DNA from: JBFJKD01 sp041600415
GTDB lineage: Bacteria; Pseudomonadota; Gammaproteobacteria; Pseudomonadales; Porticoccaceae
Assembly (NCBI GenBank): GCA_041600415.1
Contig: JBFIKF010000007.1
Location: 1 to 64,000, forward strand
Reading direction: 5' to 3'
DNA: 64,000 nt
The notes beneath the pieces are model-generated. The model ran no database searches, was not told the DNA's origin, and was given only the letters and a program-made list of their open reading frames with translations. The translations under genes were made by a program, and so were the position numbers. Positions 63,507 to 64,000 of this stretch are shown piece by piece. Position 1 is the first letter of the stretch; each line of letters begins with the position of its first letter.

Positions 63507-64000
63507 ATGCCCGCCTACAAAGCACCGGTTCGCGATATGACGTTTGTGCGCGATGAAGTGTTTGATTTTCACACACACTGGCAAACGTTGCCCCACTGTG
63601 CCGATGCGACGCCCGATGTGATGGCCGCCGTGGTCGAGGCGGTCGCCACCTTTAGCGAAAATGTGCTGGCGCCCCTCAATCGTAGCGGTGATGAGGAGGG
63701 CTGCACCTGGACAGAGGACGGTGTACGAGCGCCCTCGGGGTTTAAAGCGGCTTATCAACAGTACGTTGCCGACGGCTGGCCGGGCCTGACTGGACAACCG
63801 GAGTACGGTGGCCAGGGTTTTCCGCCCTCCGTGGAAAACATTGTCACCGAATTTACCGGAGCAGCGAACTGGGCCTGGGATATGTATTCGGGTTTGACCA
63901 AAGGCGCCCGTGCCACCATCACGGCTCACGGCACCCCCGAACAGCAACGGGTCTATTTGCCCAAACTGGTATCCGGCGAGTGGTCGGCGACCATGTGCTT
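63507..64000 (+). CDS. Acyl-CoA dehydrogenase, DmdC-like, partial
   Basis: A frame opens at ATG 63507 and runs off the right edge after 164 residues, so only the N-terminal part is seen. It starts MPAYKAPVRDMTFVRDEVFD; NVLAPLNRSGDEEGCTW and GQPEYGGQGFPPSV are typical of the large acyl-CoA dehydrogenases to which 3-methylthiopropanoyl-CoA dehydrogenase (DmdC) belongs. Many such genes serve other acyl-CoAs, so DMSP use is not implied. Confidence 0.85.
   Translation, partial: MPAYKAPVRDMTFVRDEVFDFHTHWQTLPHCADATPDVMAAVVEAVATFSENVLAPLNRSGDEEGCTWTEDGVRAPSGFKAAYQQYVADGWPGLTGQPEYGGQGFPPSVENIVTEFTGAANWAWDMYSGLTKGARATITAHGTPEQQRVYLPKLVSGEWSATMC

Overview
The window looks like a chromosomal segment of a free-living, probably aquatic, aerobic gammaproteobacterium of the Pseudomonadales/Cellvibrionales kind. 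This is an inference from gene content and gene order: a nirB-nirD-nitrate reductase-kinase-narK locus and a fimX-serB neighbourhood ordered much as in Pseudomonas, a liu (leucine/isovalerate) operon, an EF-P modification set and a bio cluster. I ran no database search. Genes are tightly packed, with many ATGA start/stop overlaps.

Layout. 1-1511 is the edge of a chromosomal integron: an IntI-type integrase behind a LexA-box promoter, then, reading leftward, an attI-like point, an ORF-less cassette with an 85-bp attC, and the first codons of a second cassette gene that leaves the window. 1536-14311 is a nitrate-assimilation locus: a six-gene minus-strand operon (nirB, nirD, a PhzF-like gene, a molybdenum nitrate reductase, a fused iron-sulfur/membrane-anchor subunit, cobA), a divergent NarK transporter and a PP2C-kinase fusion. 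The nirB/narK gap carries two divergent sigma-54 promoter matches around NtrC-like sites. 14458-23966 is a mixed catabolic region (CoA-transferase, luciferase-like oxidoreductase, TPR lipoprotein, broken SDR gene, cyclase, sodium/solute symporter, amidase).

24126-31546 holds small proteins, tRNA-Arg(CCG) with a duplicated 3' flank, a TorF-type porin with its own NtrC/sigma-54 signals, a PRTase, cytochrome c5, a carboxyltransferase fragment and an NfeD-slipin-membrane protein operon. 31637-41085 holds aconitase, fumarase, a SulP transporter, Rep helicase, a PaaI-type thioesterase and a HopJ-family protein. 41168-49368 is a liuR-liuA-SDR-liuB-liuD operon next to an acyl-CoA synthetase.

49430-60361 is mainly housekeeping: AhpA/YtjB protein, serB, fimX and its neighbour, epmB/efp/epmA, cysE, comF. 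60518-63414 is bioB-bioF-bioD behind a BirA-like operator, and an acyl-CoA dehydrogenase runs off the right end.

How it fits together: NarK imports nitrate, the Mo reductase with its membrane FeS partner reduces it to nitrite, NirBD reduces nitrite to ammonium, and CobA begins siroheme synthesis for NirB. The same nitrogen-limitation signature recurs before the TorF porin, suggesting one NtrC regulon across 15 kb. The biotin genes fit a need for biotin by the LiuB/LiuD carboxylase. The strongest candidates for a second look are the integron edge, the nitrate operon with its DmsBC-like fusion and variant PhzF gene, and the predicted NtrC porin.
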